The notes beneath the pieces are model-generated. The model saw only the letters and a program-made list of their open reading frames with translations, was not told where the DNA came from and searched no databases. A program made the translations under genes and the position numbers. A stretch of 64,000 nucleotides of DNA from Alteraurantiacibacter aestuarii. Its GTDB lineage: Bacteria; Pseudomonadota; Alphaproteobacteria; Sphingomonadales; Sphingomonadaceae. The stretch lies in the NCBI RefSeq assembly GCF_009827405.1, contig NZ_WTYY01000001.1:450540-514539 (forward strand). Direction: 5' to 3'. This document shows, one piece after another, positions 8,696 through 18,202 of the stretch; position 1 is the first letter of the stretch, and every line of letters starts with the position of its first letter.

Positions 8696-11600
8696 ATGAA
8701 TAGCGTCAGAAAATCGATACTTTGCGGTACAGCACTGTCCGCAATTGCCTTTGCTGCTCCTGCCCAAGCGCAGATTGTTACGATTGGCGGTCAGACCGTC
8801 GAAGTGACCAGCCCGGCTGGCGACAGCCCCAACAACGGCGGCACTCTTGATACCAACGGCGCCAATATCGAAACCGGCAGCGGCAGCATCTTCACCCAAG
8901 GTGGTGACGTCAATGCCCTCAACTTGAACGCACAGAACATTGTGTATGCCGCCAATGACGTGAACGCGGGCGACGATGTCAACGCGGTCAACGATGTGAA
9001 CGCTGGCGTCAATGTTATCGCTGGCAATCTGGTCCAGGGTGCCAATGTTCAGGCCATCGGTACCGTTTCGGGTGCATCGGGCAGCTTTGGCACCGTGAGT
9101 GCGACCACTGTCAGTGCAACCGGCGCCGTGAGCGGCAGCTCTGTCACTACGACGGGCAATGTGAGTGCTGGCAACGATCTGTTTGTTGGCAGCAGCGCCT
9201 ATGTGACCAACAGCGTCCAGGTGGGCCAGAACGTCCTCGTCGATGGTTCGGCCATCGTCCAGAATACGGTCCAGGGCCAGAATGTTGACGCTCTTGTCGA
9301 TGTGTCCGCAGTGGTGGACGTGAACGCCGGTAACGACGTGAACGCAGGCAATGACGTCAACGCCGATGTCGATGTCAATGCCGGTAACGACGTGAACGCC
9401 GACAATGACGTGAACGCTGCCAATGACGTCAACGCCGATGTCGACGTCAATGCCGGCAACGATGTGAACGCCGTGAATGACGTGAATGCAGGCGGAGATG
9501 TCAATGCCACCAATCTGGTCGCATCGGGCGACGTGTCTGGCACCAATGGCACTTTCACGACTGATGTGACGGCAGGCAACAATGTCAGTGCAACCAACAA
9601 TCTGGTCGCCGGCAATGACGCCAACATCACCAACAACGCCAACGTGGGCGGCGATCTGAACGTGACGGGTGCCAGCAACTCCAACGGCATCAACAACACC
9701 GGCAATATCGCAACCAACAGCCTGTCGGGCGTGGGTGGCGTGCTGACAATCGACGCCGACAATGCGGCTGGTGGCAGCTATATCGAGGTCACCAATGACG
9801 ACCTCATCCTGCACGGTGGCACCACCTCAACCAATGTTGTGGTCAACAACGATGGCGTGACTGTCAGCGATTCCGTCAACGGCACCACCTTCACTCTGGA
9901 TGATGCCGGTAACGGCACCTTCACCGGTGACGTGAATGCGGTCAACGTGGCGGCATCCAACGATCTGTTCGTTGGCACCAGCGCCTATGTCACGGATACC
10001 GTGGTGGTCGGCAATAACGTGCTCGTGAATGGCTCGGTCATCTCGCAGGCAACCGTACAGGGCGAAAATGTTGACGCCGTGGTCGATTTGTCTGCGGGCG
10101 TGGATGTGAACGCCGGAAATGATGTGAATGCGGGCAATGATCTGAACGCCGTTGTCGACGTGAACGCAGGCAACAATGTCAACGCAGCGGTCAACATGAC
10201 TGCGGGTAACAACGTTGCCGCCGGCAACAACATTACCGCTGGCAACAATCTGCGCGCACTCAATGACGTGATCGCCGTGAACAACGCCGAAATTGGCGTG
10301 GATGTGAACGCCGGTAACGATGTGAATGCTGGCAACGATGTGAACGCGGTTGCCGATGTCACCGCAGGCAACGACCTGAACGCTGGCAATGACGTGAACG
10401 CAGTCGTCGATGTGAATGCCGGAAACGACCTGAACGCTGGCAATGACGTGAACGCAGTCGTCGACGTGAACGCCGGTAACGACCTGAACGCTGGCAATGA
10501 CGTGAATGCCGTTGTCGATGTGAACGCCGGCAACAATGTCAACGCAGTGGTCAACATGACCGCTGGCAACAACATTACCGCTGGCAACAATCTGCGCGCA
10601 CTCAATGACGTGATCGCCGTGAACAACGCCGAAATTGGCGTGGATGTGAACGCCGGCAATGACGTGAACGCTGGCAACGATGTGAACGCCGATGTCGATG
10701 TGAACGCCGGTAACGACGTGAACGCTGCGGTCGACGTGAATGCGGGCAATGACGTGAACGCTGCGGTCGACGTGAACGCAGGCAACAACGTGAACGCTGC
10801 GGTGAACATGACCGCTGGCAACAACATCACCGCAGGCAACAACGTGCGGGCGCTCAACAACGTGATCGCCGTCAATGACGTGGATGCTGGTGTCGATGTG
10901 AACGCCGGTAACGACGTGAACGCTGGCAATGATGTGAACGCCGATGTCGATGTGAATGCAGGCAATGACGTGAACGCTGCGGTCGACGTGAACGCGGGCA
11001 ACAACGTGAACGCTGCGGTGAACATGACCGCTGGCAACAACATCACCGCAGGTAACAACGTGCGGGCGCTCAACAACGTGATCGCCGTCAATGACGTGGA
11101 TGCTGGTGTTGATGTGAACGCCGGTAACGACGTGAACGCTGGCAACGATGTCAACGCTGACGTCGATGTGAATGCCGGCAACAACGTAAACGCAGCAGTG
11201 AACGTGACTGCCGGGAACAACGTTACCGCCGGTAACAACCTGCGCGCGCTCAACAATGTGATCGCCGTCAACGATGTGATTGCAGGCGGCGACGTGTTTG
11301 CCACCAACGCCACGCTCACGGGCAATGCCACCATCGGCGCTGACCTTGCCGTGGCTGGCAATTCCACCATGGCTGGCACGCTGACCGTCACTGGTCTCAC
11401 GTCGGCCAATGGCGGCATCGTCACCAATGGCGCTTCGATCAATGCCGGTTCGGGAACGATCTCGACCACCGGTAGTGTCAATGCAGGTACGCTGGCAGTG
11501 ACCGGCGGCGCCACGATCGGTGCAGACCTTGCGGTAGGCGGCAATATCTCCTCGGATGGTAACATCACCACCACCGATGGCGATATCGTCACCGTCAATG

Positions 11601-12007
11601 GCAATGTCAGTGCCGGTTCGATCACCCTCAACGGCGCCAATGGCCGTATCACGGGCGTCTCGAACGGTGTGGCTGCCAGCGATGTGGCAACCTTCGGCCA
11701 GCTCACCAGCGCGGTGAACACGCTGAATGCCCGCATCGATGTGATCGATAGCCGCATAGGCAATCTGGAATATCGCTCCAAGCAGGCATTCCAGGGTGTG
11801 GCCATGGGCTTCGCCATGAATGCCGCTCCGATGAACCTGGAGCCGGGTCAGGGCGGTATCGCCTTTGGTGCCGGTACCTTTGAAGGCGAATATGCCGGCT
11901 CTGTCCGCGCTCAGTTCGTCACCGAAGGTGGCTTCGGTCTGGGCGCCAACGTCGGCTTCTCGGAAGATGCCGTCGGCGGCGGTGTTGGAGCCAGCATCGT
12001 TTTCTGA
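8696..12007 (+). CDS. Hexapeptide-repeat trimeric autotransporter adhesin-like protein
   Basis: A 1103-residue secreted protein. Residues 1-25 are a Sec signal ending APAQA. The body is dominated by a six-residue repeat of the type (N/V)DVNAG, in short runs near residues 88-105, 206-270 and then about 470-865. The C-terminus (about 995-1103) has RITGVSNGVAASDVATFGQL, a short coiled-coil stalk (NTLNARIDVIDSRIGNLE) and a four-strand barrel-like end closing ASIVF. This matches a YadA-type anchor, so surface display as a trimer is expected. A block starting NDLFVG(S/T)SAYVT occurs twice, 262 residues apart. The ATG at 8696 follows GGAGA. Function is probably adhesion; the ligand is unknown. Confidence 0.85.
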   Translation: MNSVRKSILCGTALSAIAFAAPAQAQIVTIGGQTVEVTSPAGDSPNNGGTLDTNGANIETGSGSIFTQGGDVNALNLNAQNIVYAANDVNAGDDVNAVNDVNAGVNVIAGNLVQGANVQAIGTVSGASGSFGTVSATTVSATGAVSGSSVTTTGNVSAGNDLFVGSSAYVTNSVQVGQNVLVDGSAIVQNTVQGQNVDALVDVSAVVDVNAGNDVNAGNDVNADVDVNAGNDVNADNDVNAANDVNADVDVNAGNDVNAVNDVNAGGDVNATNLVASGDVSGTNGTFTTDVTAGNNVSATNNLVAGNDANITNNANVGGDLNVTGASNSNGINNTGNIATNSLSGVGGVLTIDADNAAGGSYIEVTNDDLILHGGTTSTNVVVNNDGVTVSDSVNGTTFTLDDAGNGTFTGDVNAVNVAASNDLFVGTSAYVTDTVVVGNNVLVNGSVISQATVQGENVDAVVDLSAGVDVNAGNDVNAGNDLNAVVDVNAGNNVNAAVNMTAGNNVAAGNNITAGNNLRALNDVIAVNNAEIGVDVNAGNDVNAGNDVNAVADVTAGNDLNAGNDVNAVVDVNAGNDLNAGNDVNAVVDVNAGNDLNAGNDVNAVVDVNAGNNVNAVVNMTAGNNITAGNNLRALNDVIAVNNAEIGVDVNAGNDVNAGNDVNADVDVNAGNDVNAAVDVNAGNDVNAAVDVNAGNNVNAAVNMTAGNNITAGNNVRALNNVIAVNDVDAGVDVNAGNDVNAGNDVNADVDVNAGNDVNAAVDVNAGNNVNAAVNMTAGNNITAGNNVRALNNVIAVNDVDAGVDVNAGNDVNAGNDVNADVDVNAGNNVNAAVNVTAGNNVTAGNNLRALNNVIAVNDVIAGGDVFATNATLTGNATIGADLAVAGNSTMAGTLTVTGLTSANGGIVTNGASINAGSGTISTTGSVNAGTLAVTGGATIGADLAVGGNISSDGNITTTDGDIVTVNGNVSAGSITLNGANGRITGVSNGVAASDVATFGQLTSAVNTLNARIDVIDSRIGNLEYRSKQAFQGVAMGFAMNAAPMNLEPGQGGIAFGAGTFEGEYAGSVRAQFVTEGGFGLGANVGFSEDAVGGGVGASIVF
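9311..9510 (+). repeat. First long block of 18-bp hexapeptide repeats
   Basis: Tandem 18-bp units encode DVNAGN, DVNADV and DVNAAN variants, about 11 units within the adhesin gene. Units differ at synonymous positions (GACGTGAACGCC, GATGTCAATGCC), which points to older, protein-level selection. Confidence 0.85.
10100..11290 (+). repeat. Main hexapeptide repeat block with nested modules
   Basis: About 66 tandem 18-bp units. Five copies of a larger module (VNMTAGNN or VNVTAGNN, then RALN, VIAVN, VDVNAG) begin at 10190, 10550, 10802, 11018 and 11198. The spacings are 360, 252, 216 and 180 bp, all exact multiples of 18. The copies starting at 10802 and 11018 are nearly identical at DNA level over about 170 bp, suggesting recent duplication. 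Confidence 0.85.
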
Positions 12008-12038
12008 TTCGCTCCAACGGATAAGTACAAGACACAAG

Positions 12039-12072
12039 ACCGGCGGTCCTTTCCACAGGGCCGCCGGTTTTG
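12039..12072 (+). terminator. Rho-independent terminator after the adhesin gene
   Basis: ACCGGCGGTCC (12039-12049) pairs with GGGCCGCCGGT (12058-12068), an 11-bp stem with one G-T pair, followed by TTTTGTATT. It lies 32 bp after the adhesin stop. Confidence 0.8.
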
Positions 12073-12152
12073 TATTGTCTGGCGATGAACACGGATCCTC
12101 CTGCCGGCTGCCAGCTGCAATGGGACGATCGGAAACACAGGATAGGCTCCCG

Positions 12153-13397
12153 ATGAAATATGCCCTGCCAGCTCTCGCGGCGCTCTGCCTTTCGTGTTCC
12201 GCCAATGCCCGTACCGCAGAAGAAACCGCCGCAGCCGCGCTTGATGCTGCGCCGGTGTGGGATGGCCACAACGATACGCCGGGCCAGTTGCGCTGGCGTT
12301 ATGGCAATGTGATTGCCGAGTTCGACTTCACCGATACGCGCTCCACCGGGGACGGCGGCGGCAGCATGATGAACACCGACCTGCTGCGCCTTCGGCAAGG
12401 TCATGTCGGCGCGCAATTCTGGTCCATCTTCACCTCTGCCTCAACACCGGGACCAGAGGCCGTGCAGGCAGCGATCGAGCAGATTGACGTGACCAAGCGG
12501 CTGATCGCCCAAAATGCCGATGCCATGGCGCTGGCGCTGACGGCAGACCAGGTCGAGGCGGCAATGGCCGAGGGGAAGATCGCTTCCCTGCTGGGCGTTG
12601 AAGGCGGGCACATGATCAACAACAGCCTGGCCGTGCTGCGCCAGTTCGATGAGCTGGGCGTGCGCTATGTGACGCTGACCCATTCGCGAAACACGCAGTG
12701 GGCGGATAGCGCGGATGAAGATCCCGCGCATGACGGGCTGACCGATTTCGGCAGGCAGGTGGTGCGCGAGATGAACAGGCTGGGGATGCTCGTCGATCTT
12801 GCCCACGTCAGCGAGGGGACGATGCTGGACGCGCTGGAGGAATCGCGCGCGCCGATCATCTTCAGCCATTCCAATGCCCGCAGCGTGACGCAGGAATCGC
12901 GCAATGTGCCTGACAATGTGCTCGATCTGGTGCCCGTTAATGGCGGTATCGTGATGGTCACTTTTGTCGGCGGCTTTGTCAGCACCACGCGCAACATCTG
13001 GCTTGCCGATCAGGCGGCCGAAACCGCGCGTCAGCAATGGCTGTGGCAGGGGCAACCGGGCAAGGTTGCGCAGGCGATGGCGGAGTGGTTGCGGGACCAT
13101 CCCGAACCGGTCGCCTCTGTTGCCGAAGTGGCGGACCACATCGATTACCTGCGCGGCAGGATCGGCATCGATCACATCGGCGTGGGCGGAGATTATGATG
13201 GCTGGCCCAGCCTGGTTGCCGGGATGGAGGATGTCTCCGGCTATCCCGCGCTGTTCACCGAACTGGCCCGGCGCGGCTATTCACAAAATGATCTGGAAAA
13301 GATCGCCAGCCGCAACATGATGCGGGTGATGCGCGCGGCGGAAGCCTATGCCGCCAGCCAGGCGGGCATGCCGCCTATTGAAACACCGGCGGGATAG
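12153..13397 (+). CDS. Membrane dipeptidase, peptidase family M19
   Basis: A 414-residue zinc dipeptidase of the renal-dipeptidase family, exported to the periplasm (signal MKYALPALAALCLSCSANA; LCLSC could also be a lipobox). The metal-site motifs are visible: WDGHNDTP (His and Asp), LLGVEGGHM (bridging Glu), LTHSRNTQWAD (His) and IFSHSNARSV (His); IGVGGDYDG near the C-terminus completes the TIM-barrel signature. It would hydrolyse dipeptides or related amides. It sits alone between the adhesin terminator and a convergent small gene. Confidence 0.92.
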   Translation: MKYALPALAALCLSCSANARTAEETAAAALDAAPVWDGHNDTPGQLRWRYGNVIAEFDFTDTRSTGDGGGSMMNTDLLRLRQGHVGAQFWSIFTSASTPGPEAVQAAIEQIDVTKRLIAQNADAMALALTADQVEAAMAEGKIASLLGVEGGHMINNSLAVLRQFDELGVRYVTLTHSRNTQWADSADEDPAHDGLTDFGRQVVREMNRLGMLVDLAHVSEGTMLDALEESRAPIIFSHSNARSVTQESRNVPDNVLDLVPVNGGIVMVTFVGGFVSTTRNIWLADQAAETARQQWLWQGQPGKVAQAMAEWLRDHPEPVASVAEVADHIDYLRGRIGIDHIGVGGDYDGWPSLVAGMEDVSGYPALFTELARRGYSQNDLEKIASRNMMRVMRAAEAYAASQAGMPPIETPAG

Positions 13398-13426
13398 GCC
13401 AACGACGGCCGCTCCCGACCGGTGCA

Positions 13427-13576
13427 TCAGCTCAGTGCGGGGATGATCCACACGGCGGACAGGCCGATCACCGCCAGCGTCATGCTGGCGGCCAACACCC
13501 AGCGCACCACGTGCGGGGTCGAGCCGCCGCGCGCTTCATTGGTCTCGATACGGACTTCGTTTCCCTGGCGTTTCAT
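13427..13576 (-). CDS. Single-helix membrane microprotein
   Basis: A 49-residue protein with a polar, charged N-terminus (MKRQGNEVRIETNEARGG) and one transmembrane helix (VVRWVLAASMTLAVIGLSAVWIIPAL). The ATG at 13576 has a purine-rich AAAGGGAAAA ribosome site before it. It lies 106 bp downstream of dapD on the same strand and could be read from it. No function can be assigned. Confidence 0.6.
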   Translation of the reverse strand: MKRQGNEVRIETNEARGGSTPHVVRWVLAASMTLAVIGLSAVWIIPALS

Positions 13577-13682
13577 GGCGTTTTCCCTTTCGTATTTCTG
13601 CGATTTGCTTGCAGATTCTACGGTTGGGAAGGCGCGATGTTCCGCTTTGGGGGCATGGACCTTATACGGTATTCGGCCCGTT

Positions 13683-14522
13683 TCAGTCCCTGAGCAGCTC
13701 GTTGATGCCGGTTTTAGACCGGGTCTGCGCATCCACGGTTTTCACGATCACCGCGCAATAGAGCGAGGGACCGGGAGAGCCATCGGGCAGCGGCTTGCCG
13801 GGCATCGCGCCGGGCACGACCACTGCATAGGGAGGCACTACGCCGCGGTGCACTTCGCCCGTGGCGCGATCGACGATCTTGGTCGATGCGCCCAGATAGA
13901 CGCCCATGGACAGCACAGCGCCCTGGCCCACGCGCACGCCTTCGGCCACTTCGCTGCGGGCACCGATGAAGGCACCGTCCTCGATCACCACCGGGCCTGC
14001 CTGCAATGGCTCCAGCACGCCGCCAATACCCGCGCCGCCGGAGATATGCACATTCTTGCCGATCTGCGCGCAGGAGCCGACCGTGGCCCACGTATCGATC
14101 ATCGTTCCTTCATCGACATAGGCGCCGATGTTCACGAAGCTGGGCATCAGCACCACATTCTTGCCGATGAAGCTGCCCTGCCGCGCCACAGCGCCGGGCA
14201 CCACGCGGAAGCCCGCATCGCGGAAGCGGTTCGCATCCCAGCCGGCAAACTTGCTGGGCACCTTGTCAAAGCCGGGAGCGCCCGCCGCGCCATAGTCCAC
14301 AACCGTATTGTCATTGAGGCGGAAGGATAGCAGCACGGCCTTCTTCAGCCACTGGTTGACCTGCCAGCCGCCATTGCCATCGGGCTGCGCAACGCGGGCC
14401 TGGCCGCTGTCGAGCAGGGCCAGCGCTGCGTTGACATGTTCGCGCACGTCATGGCTGGCGGTGGTGACGGTCTCGCGTGCATTCCACGCCTGTTCGATGG
14501 CATTTTCCAGATCGGCGCTCAT
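13683..14522 (-). CDS. dapD: Tetrahydrodipicolinate N-succinyltransferase
   Basis: A 279-residue cytoplasmic enzyme of the succinylase branch of lysine/diaminopimelate synthesis, transferring succinyl from succinyl-CoA to tetrahydrodipicolinate. The N-terminal helical domain (1-100) is followed by a left-handed hexapeptide beta-helix with [37 protein letters not shown] and [16 protein letters not shown]. Length is typical of the family. Start ATG 14522 lies 7 nt after GGGGAG; the in-frame ATG at 14528 would touch that site, so it is less likely. It is divergent from the subtilisin gene. Confidence 0.96.
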   Translation of the reverse strand: MSADLENAIEQAWNARETVTTASHDVREHVNAALALLDSGQARVAQPDGNGGWQVNQWLKKAVLLSFRLNDNTVVDYGAAGAPGFDKVPSKFAGWDANRFRDAGFRVVPGAVARQGSFIGKNVVLMPSFVNIGAYVDEGTMIDTWATVGSCAQIGKNVHISGGAGIGGVLEPLQAGPVVIEDGAFIGARSEVAEGVRVGQGAVLSMGVYLGASTKIVDRATGEVHRGVVPPYAVVVPGAMPGKPLPDGSPGPSLYCAVIVKTVDAQTRSKTGINELLRD

Positions 14523-14684
14523 GGCCATCTCCCCTGCAATAAATCCTGTTCCAGCGCCGCTAGCTTGCATGGACGCGGCGGGCAAGTGTGATGCAGAACG
14601 TTGCAATTGAAACTGCGGAGTCGCATGTTCAGCGCGAATTAGGAATGTGTCCGCATAAGTTGTGCGAGCGCAGGAAAGGTCGGC

Positions 14685-17066
14685 ATGAAGCACAAATCGG
14701 GATTTGCAGCGACTTTCGGACGCGGTCTGACGATTGCCGGTGTGACCATGCTGGCTGCGTGCGGCGGTGGCAGCGGCACCACCGTGGTCGCACCGCCGGT
14801 CGCGCCGACCCCGACCCCGACGCCAACCCCAGCGCCAACGCCAACACCTTCGCCCACGCCCGCCCCATCCGGGTTCAACCAGATCAGCGTGCCGACCTTG
14901 TACAACACTGCCGAATTTCGCCGTTCGGACGGGCCGAAGCAACACAATGCCCATGCCGCATGGGACGCCGGAAGCAATGGCGCCGGGGTGACCATTGCCG
15001 TGATCGACACCGGCATAGACAGCGACAGCCCCGAATTTGCCGGACGAATCCTGCCGACTTCGAAGGATATGTATGACAGCCGCGATGCGCTGTCCGGTCC
15101 TGACGACCACGGCACCAATGTCGCCATGGTCGCCGCCGCCGCGCGCGATAACACCGGCGTGCTGGGCATCGCCTGGGGCGCAAACCTGCTGGCAATCAGG
15201 GCCGATGAGCCAGGGACATGCGCAGGCGATAATCCGCAGGACCCGGCCACCACCTGCGGCTTCCTCGATTCCGACATCGCCAGGGCGATCGACTATGCCG
15301 TGGCCAATGGCGCCAGCATCATCAACATCTCGCTGGGCGGTGAGGGGGGAGCCAATGCCGCGCTTCAGCAGTCAGTGCGCGATGCAACCAGCGCCGGCGT
15401 GCTGGTGGTGATCGCGGCGGGTAATGATGGCTTTGCCCAGCTGGATGATTTCGCCAGGCAGATGATCGGCGCGGGCAATTCCGGCCTGATCGTGGTGGGA
15501 TCGGTTGATGAAAATTACCAGATGTCGGATTTTTCCAACCTGCCCGGAACCGACACGCAGTTCTACCTCGCCGCCAGGGGGGAGGCCGTTTGCTGCACCT
15601 ATGACAATGGCACGCTCTATGTTGATAGCGAGGGCTTCGTCTATCTCTACTCCGGCACCAGCTTTGCCTCCCCGCAAGTGGCGGGCGCGGCGGCCCTGCT
15701 GGCACAGGCCTTCCCCAATCTGACCGGGCAGCAGATTGCCGAGATTCTCCTGCGCACGGCATTCGATGCCGGGGCAACAGGCGATGATGCCGTTTATGGC
15801 CGGGGTATTCTGGATATCAACGCGGCCTTCCAGCCGATCGGCACCACCTCGCTGGCTGGCTCTGTCAGCGCCATTGCGCTGGCGGATGTCAGCGGCACCG
15901 CGTCCCCTGCCATGGGCGATGCGCTGAGCGCGGCATCACTGCCCACCGTGATCACTGACGAATATGACCGCGCCTATGCCACCGATCTGGCCGGAACATT
16001 GCGCAACGCCGCCCTGCGCAGCCCCTTGCATGATGCGCTGGGCAGCCAGCAGCGCTATTTGTCCGCCGGTAATGAGCGCGGTTCAGTCGCCTTTTCCATC
16101 GATGCGCGCGGTAATGGGCCGCTGCGCATGGGCAGGCTGGACCTGTCGCCGCAGGATGAGACGCAGGCGCGCGTGCTGGCCGCAAGGGCGACATTGCAGA
16201 TTGCCAAGAACACGCAGTTTGGTTTTGCCTATGCACAGGGCGCGGACGGACTGGTCTCCCAGTTGCAGGCCCGCCAGGGACCGGCATTCATGATCGCCGG
16301 ATCGAGCAATGGCGATGCGGGCATCTCGCGCAGCAGCGATGTCTCCTTCGCGCTTCGGCAGGACCTTGGCGGATGGGGCCTCACGCTCAGCGCCGAGAGC
16401 GGCAAGTCCTTTAGCAGCGCGGTGGTGCGCCGCGCGGCACAGATGCGCGGCTACCGGGCCGAGCAGCCGGTGGCGGGGGCAGGCCTGTCGTTCGATCGCC
16501 GCTTCGGCAATCTGGAAACCGCGCTCGGCGTGGACTGGATGGGGGAGGAGCGGACCTTCCTTGGCGCTCACCTGCATGAAGGTTTTGCGCTGGCCGGGGC
16601 AGACAGCCTGTTCGTGGACTTTTCCGCAGGCTGGCAACTGGCGGACAACTGGCGGCTGGGCGGTCAGATTCGCCAGGGCTGGACGCAGGCTCGCATGGGC
16701 GGCAGCATGGGCCCCGGCTCTCAGCTGACCAGCCGCGCCTTTGCGCTGGACCTGTCACGGCGCAATCTGCTGAGCGCAGGAGATACGCTGGCCATCCGCC
16801 TGTCGCAGCCGCTGCGGGTGGAACATGGCCAGCTCAACCTCAGCCTGCCGGTCTCCTATGATTATGAGACGCTGACCGCACAATACGGCATCAGGAGCCT
16901 GTCGCTGGCCCCCAGCGGACGCGAGCTGGATGCGGAGATTGCGTGGAGCGGGCCGTTGCTGCTGGGCAATGCCACCGCCAGCCTGTTCTATCGCAAGGAC
17001 CCCGGCCATTTTGCCCGCACGGCTGACGATGGCGGCCTGGCCCTGCGGTGGAGTACCGGATTTTAG
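14685..17066 (+). CDS. Lipoprotein subtilisin with C-terminal barrel (NalP/SphB1-like)
   Basis: A 793-residue secreted serine protease. A lipobox (MLAACGGG, lipidated Cys26) is followed by a Pro-Thr linker (about 37-62) and an S8 subtilase domain (about 70-380). The triad is Asp108 (VIDTGID), His142 (DDHGTN) and Ser326 (SGTSFASP). The remaining roughly 400 residues are beta-rich and end STGF, with a terminal aromatic as in outer-membrane barrels, so this resembles the lipoprotein autotransporter subtilases NalP and SphB1. It may process surface proteins; the adhesin upstream is one candidate substrate, by inference only. AGGAAAGG precedes the ATG. Confidence 0.87.
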   Translation: MKHKSGFAATFGRGLTIAGVTMLAACGGGSGTTVVAPPVAPTPTPTPTPAPTPTPSPTPAPSGFNQISVPTLYNTAEFRRSDGPKQHNAHAAWDAGSNGAGVTIAVIDTGIDSDSPEFAGRILPTSKDMYDSRDALSGPDDHGTNVAMVAAAARDNTGVLGIAWGANLLAIRADEPGTCAGDNPQDPATTCGFLDSDIARAIDYAVANGASIINISLGGEGGANAALQQSVRDATSAGVLVVIAAGNDGFAQLDDFARQMIGAGNSGLIVVGSVDENYQMSDFSNLPGTDTQFYLAARGEAVCCTYDNGTLYVDSEGFVYLYSGTSFASPQVAGAAALLAQAFPNLTGQQIAEILLRTAFDAGATGDDAVYGRGILDINAAFQPIGTTSLAGSVSAIALADVSGTASPAMGDALSAASLPTVITDEYDRAYATDLAGTLRNAALRSPLHDALGSQQRYLSAGNERGSVAFSIDARGNGPLRMGRLDLSPQDETQARVLAARATLQIAKNTQFGFAYAQGADGLVSQLQARQGPAFMIAGSSNGDAGISRSSDVSFALRQDLGGWGLTLSAESGKSFSSAVVRRAAQMRGYRAEQPVAGAGLSFDRRFGNLETALGVDWMGEERTFLGAHLHEGFALAGADSLFVDFSAGWQLADNWRLGGQIRQGWTQARMGGSMGPGSQLTSRAFALDLSRRNLLSAGDTLAIRLSQPLRVEHGQLNLSLPVSYDYETLTAQYGIRSLSLAPSGRELDAEIAWSGPLLLGNATASLFYRKDPGHFARTADDGGLALRWSTGF

Positions 17067-17101
17067 CGTCGGATTCTAACGCCGGATTCTAATGCTGGCC
17101 T

Positions 17102-17737
17102 TTAAGCCATCAGCTTGCGGGTAAAATCGACCAGTCCGGTCTGGCGTGCGCGGCGCAGTCGTTCGGCTTCCAATATGTGCAGCACGCTGTCGTAGCAGCT
17201 CTCTATGTCGTCATTGATGACCACATAGTCATAGCCGTCCCAATGGCTGATCTCGGCCTTGGCGCGGTCCATCCGGCTGCGGATGACCTCGTCACTGTCG
17301 GTCCCGCGAGAGCGCAGGCGATCTTCCAGTTCGGCAATGCTGGGGGGCAGCAGGAATACGCGCACCACATCCACTTCCATCCGCTGGTACAGCTGCTGCG
17401 TGCCCTGCCAGTCGATATCGAACAGGTAATCCTGCCCCGCTTTCAGCCCAGCCTTGATCTGCGCCTTGGGCGTGCCGTAGCAATTGCCGAACACCTCCGC
17501 CCATTCCAGGAACTCGCCGTTCTCGACCATCTGGCTGAAGGTATCCCGGTCGACAAAGTGGTAGTCCTTGCCCTCGACTTCGCCCGGCCTGATCGGGCGG
17601 GTGGTGACAGACACCGACATGCCAAGCCCATCGACTTGCGCCAGCAGCTTCTTTGCAATGGTGGTCTTGCCAGCGCCCGACGGCGAGGAAAGGATGAACA
17701 TCAGCCCGCGGCGGGCGAGGTTTTTGAAATCGGCCAT
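17102..17737 (-). CDS. gmk: Guanylate kinase
   Basis: A 211-residue enzyme that phosphorylates GMP (or dGMP) with ATP to GDP. It has the P-loop SSPSGAGKTT near residue 18, the GMP-binding region SVTTRPIRPGEVEGKDYHFV, the lid segment and FDIDWQGTQQL. Length and motif order are those of bacterial Gmk. ATG 17737 (MADFKN) gives the family length; in-frame upstream ATGs would add a non-conserved extension. It is in the same orientation as sspB and the small gene upstream. Confidence 0.96.
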   Translation of the reverse strand: MADFKNLARRGLMFILSSPSGAGKTTIAKKLLAQVDGLGMSVSVTTRPIRPGEVEGKDYHFVDRDTFSQMVENGEFLEWAEVFGNCYGTPKAQIKAGLKAGQDYLFDIDWQGTQQLYQRMEVDVVRVFLLPPSIAELEDRLRSRGTDSDEVIRSRMDRAKAEISHWDGYDYVVINDDIESCYDSVLHILEAERLRRARQTGLVDFTRKLMA

Positions 17738-17768
17738 ATGCGCTCTTGCCGCAAGCGGGCCTGTTTGA

Positions 17769-18191
17769 TCAAGTATCGGTGCGATCAAGCAGCTCGTTAT
17801 TACCCTGCATGCGCGCATCGCGGCGGCGCTTGCCGCGCTCATACAGCGTTTTTGCCAATATGCCGGTGCCCACCAGCGCTGCCCCGGGAACAGAGCGCGT
17901 GGCCACCCTGGCGATCACCACCGATGTCAGCGTGCTGGACAGCGATTTGTTGCGGACAATCTGGCGGGCTGCATCGGTGCCATAGCGGCCCTTGAGGAAG
18001 CTGCGTTCCACAAACCGGCGCAGGACATAGGAGCCCGCGCGCATCACGATATCGGCCATCAACAGATTGGTGGCCGGATTGGCAGTCAGGCCGGGAACCG
18101 TTGCGGCCTGATCCGTCTCATCACGATTGATGGTATCGGTTCTGGCGGCGGCACCGCGCCCTGCTTTTCGCCTTGTGCTGCGCAGGACCAT
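17769..18191 (-). CDS. Conserved hypothetical protein downstream of sspB
   Basis: A protein of up to 140 residues. The first 45 residues are polar and probably disordered (RKAGRGAAARTDTINRDETD). The rest is basic and helical, with NPATNLLMADIVMRAGSY and a weakly hydrophobic stretch VPGAALVGTGILAKTLYERG. No catalytic motif is evident. It begins 11 bp after the sspB stop, so the two are probably one operon. An internal ATG (MADIVMRAG) is an alternative start. I cannot assign a function. Confidence 0.7.
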   Translation of the reverse strand: MVLRSTRRKAGRGAAARTDTINRDETDQAATVPGLTANPATNLLMADIVMRAGSYVLRRFVERSFLKGRYGTDAARQIVRNKSLSSTLTSVVIARVATRSVPGAALVGTGILAKTLYERGKRRRDARMQGNNELLDRTDT

Positions 18192-18202
18192 GCCGACCGC
18201 GC

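Noticed and set aside
9311..11290. CRISPR-like regular repeats
   Set aside because: The 18-bp units are directly tandem with no unique spacers and encode a consistent hexapeptide in one frame; no cas genes are present.
9827..12271. Very long open frames on the minus strand opposite the repeat protein
   Set aside because: The plus-strand frame has a signal peptide, an anchor and a terminator. The antisense frames stay open only because an 18-bp repeat without stops in one register is open throughout; their product is a meaningless low-complexity repeat.
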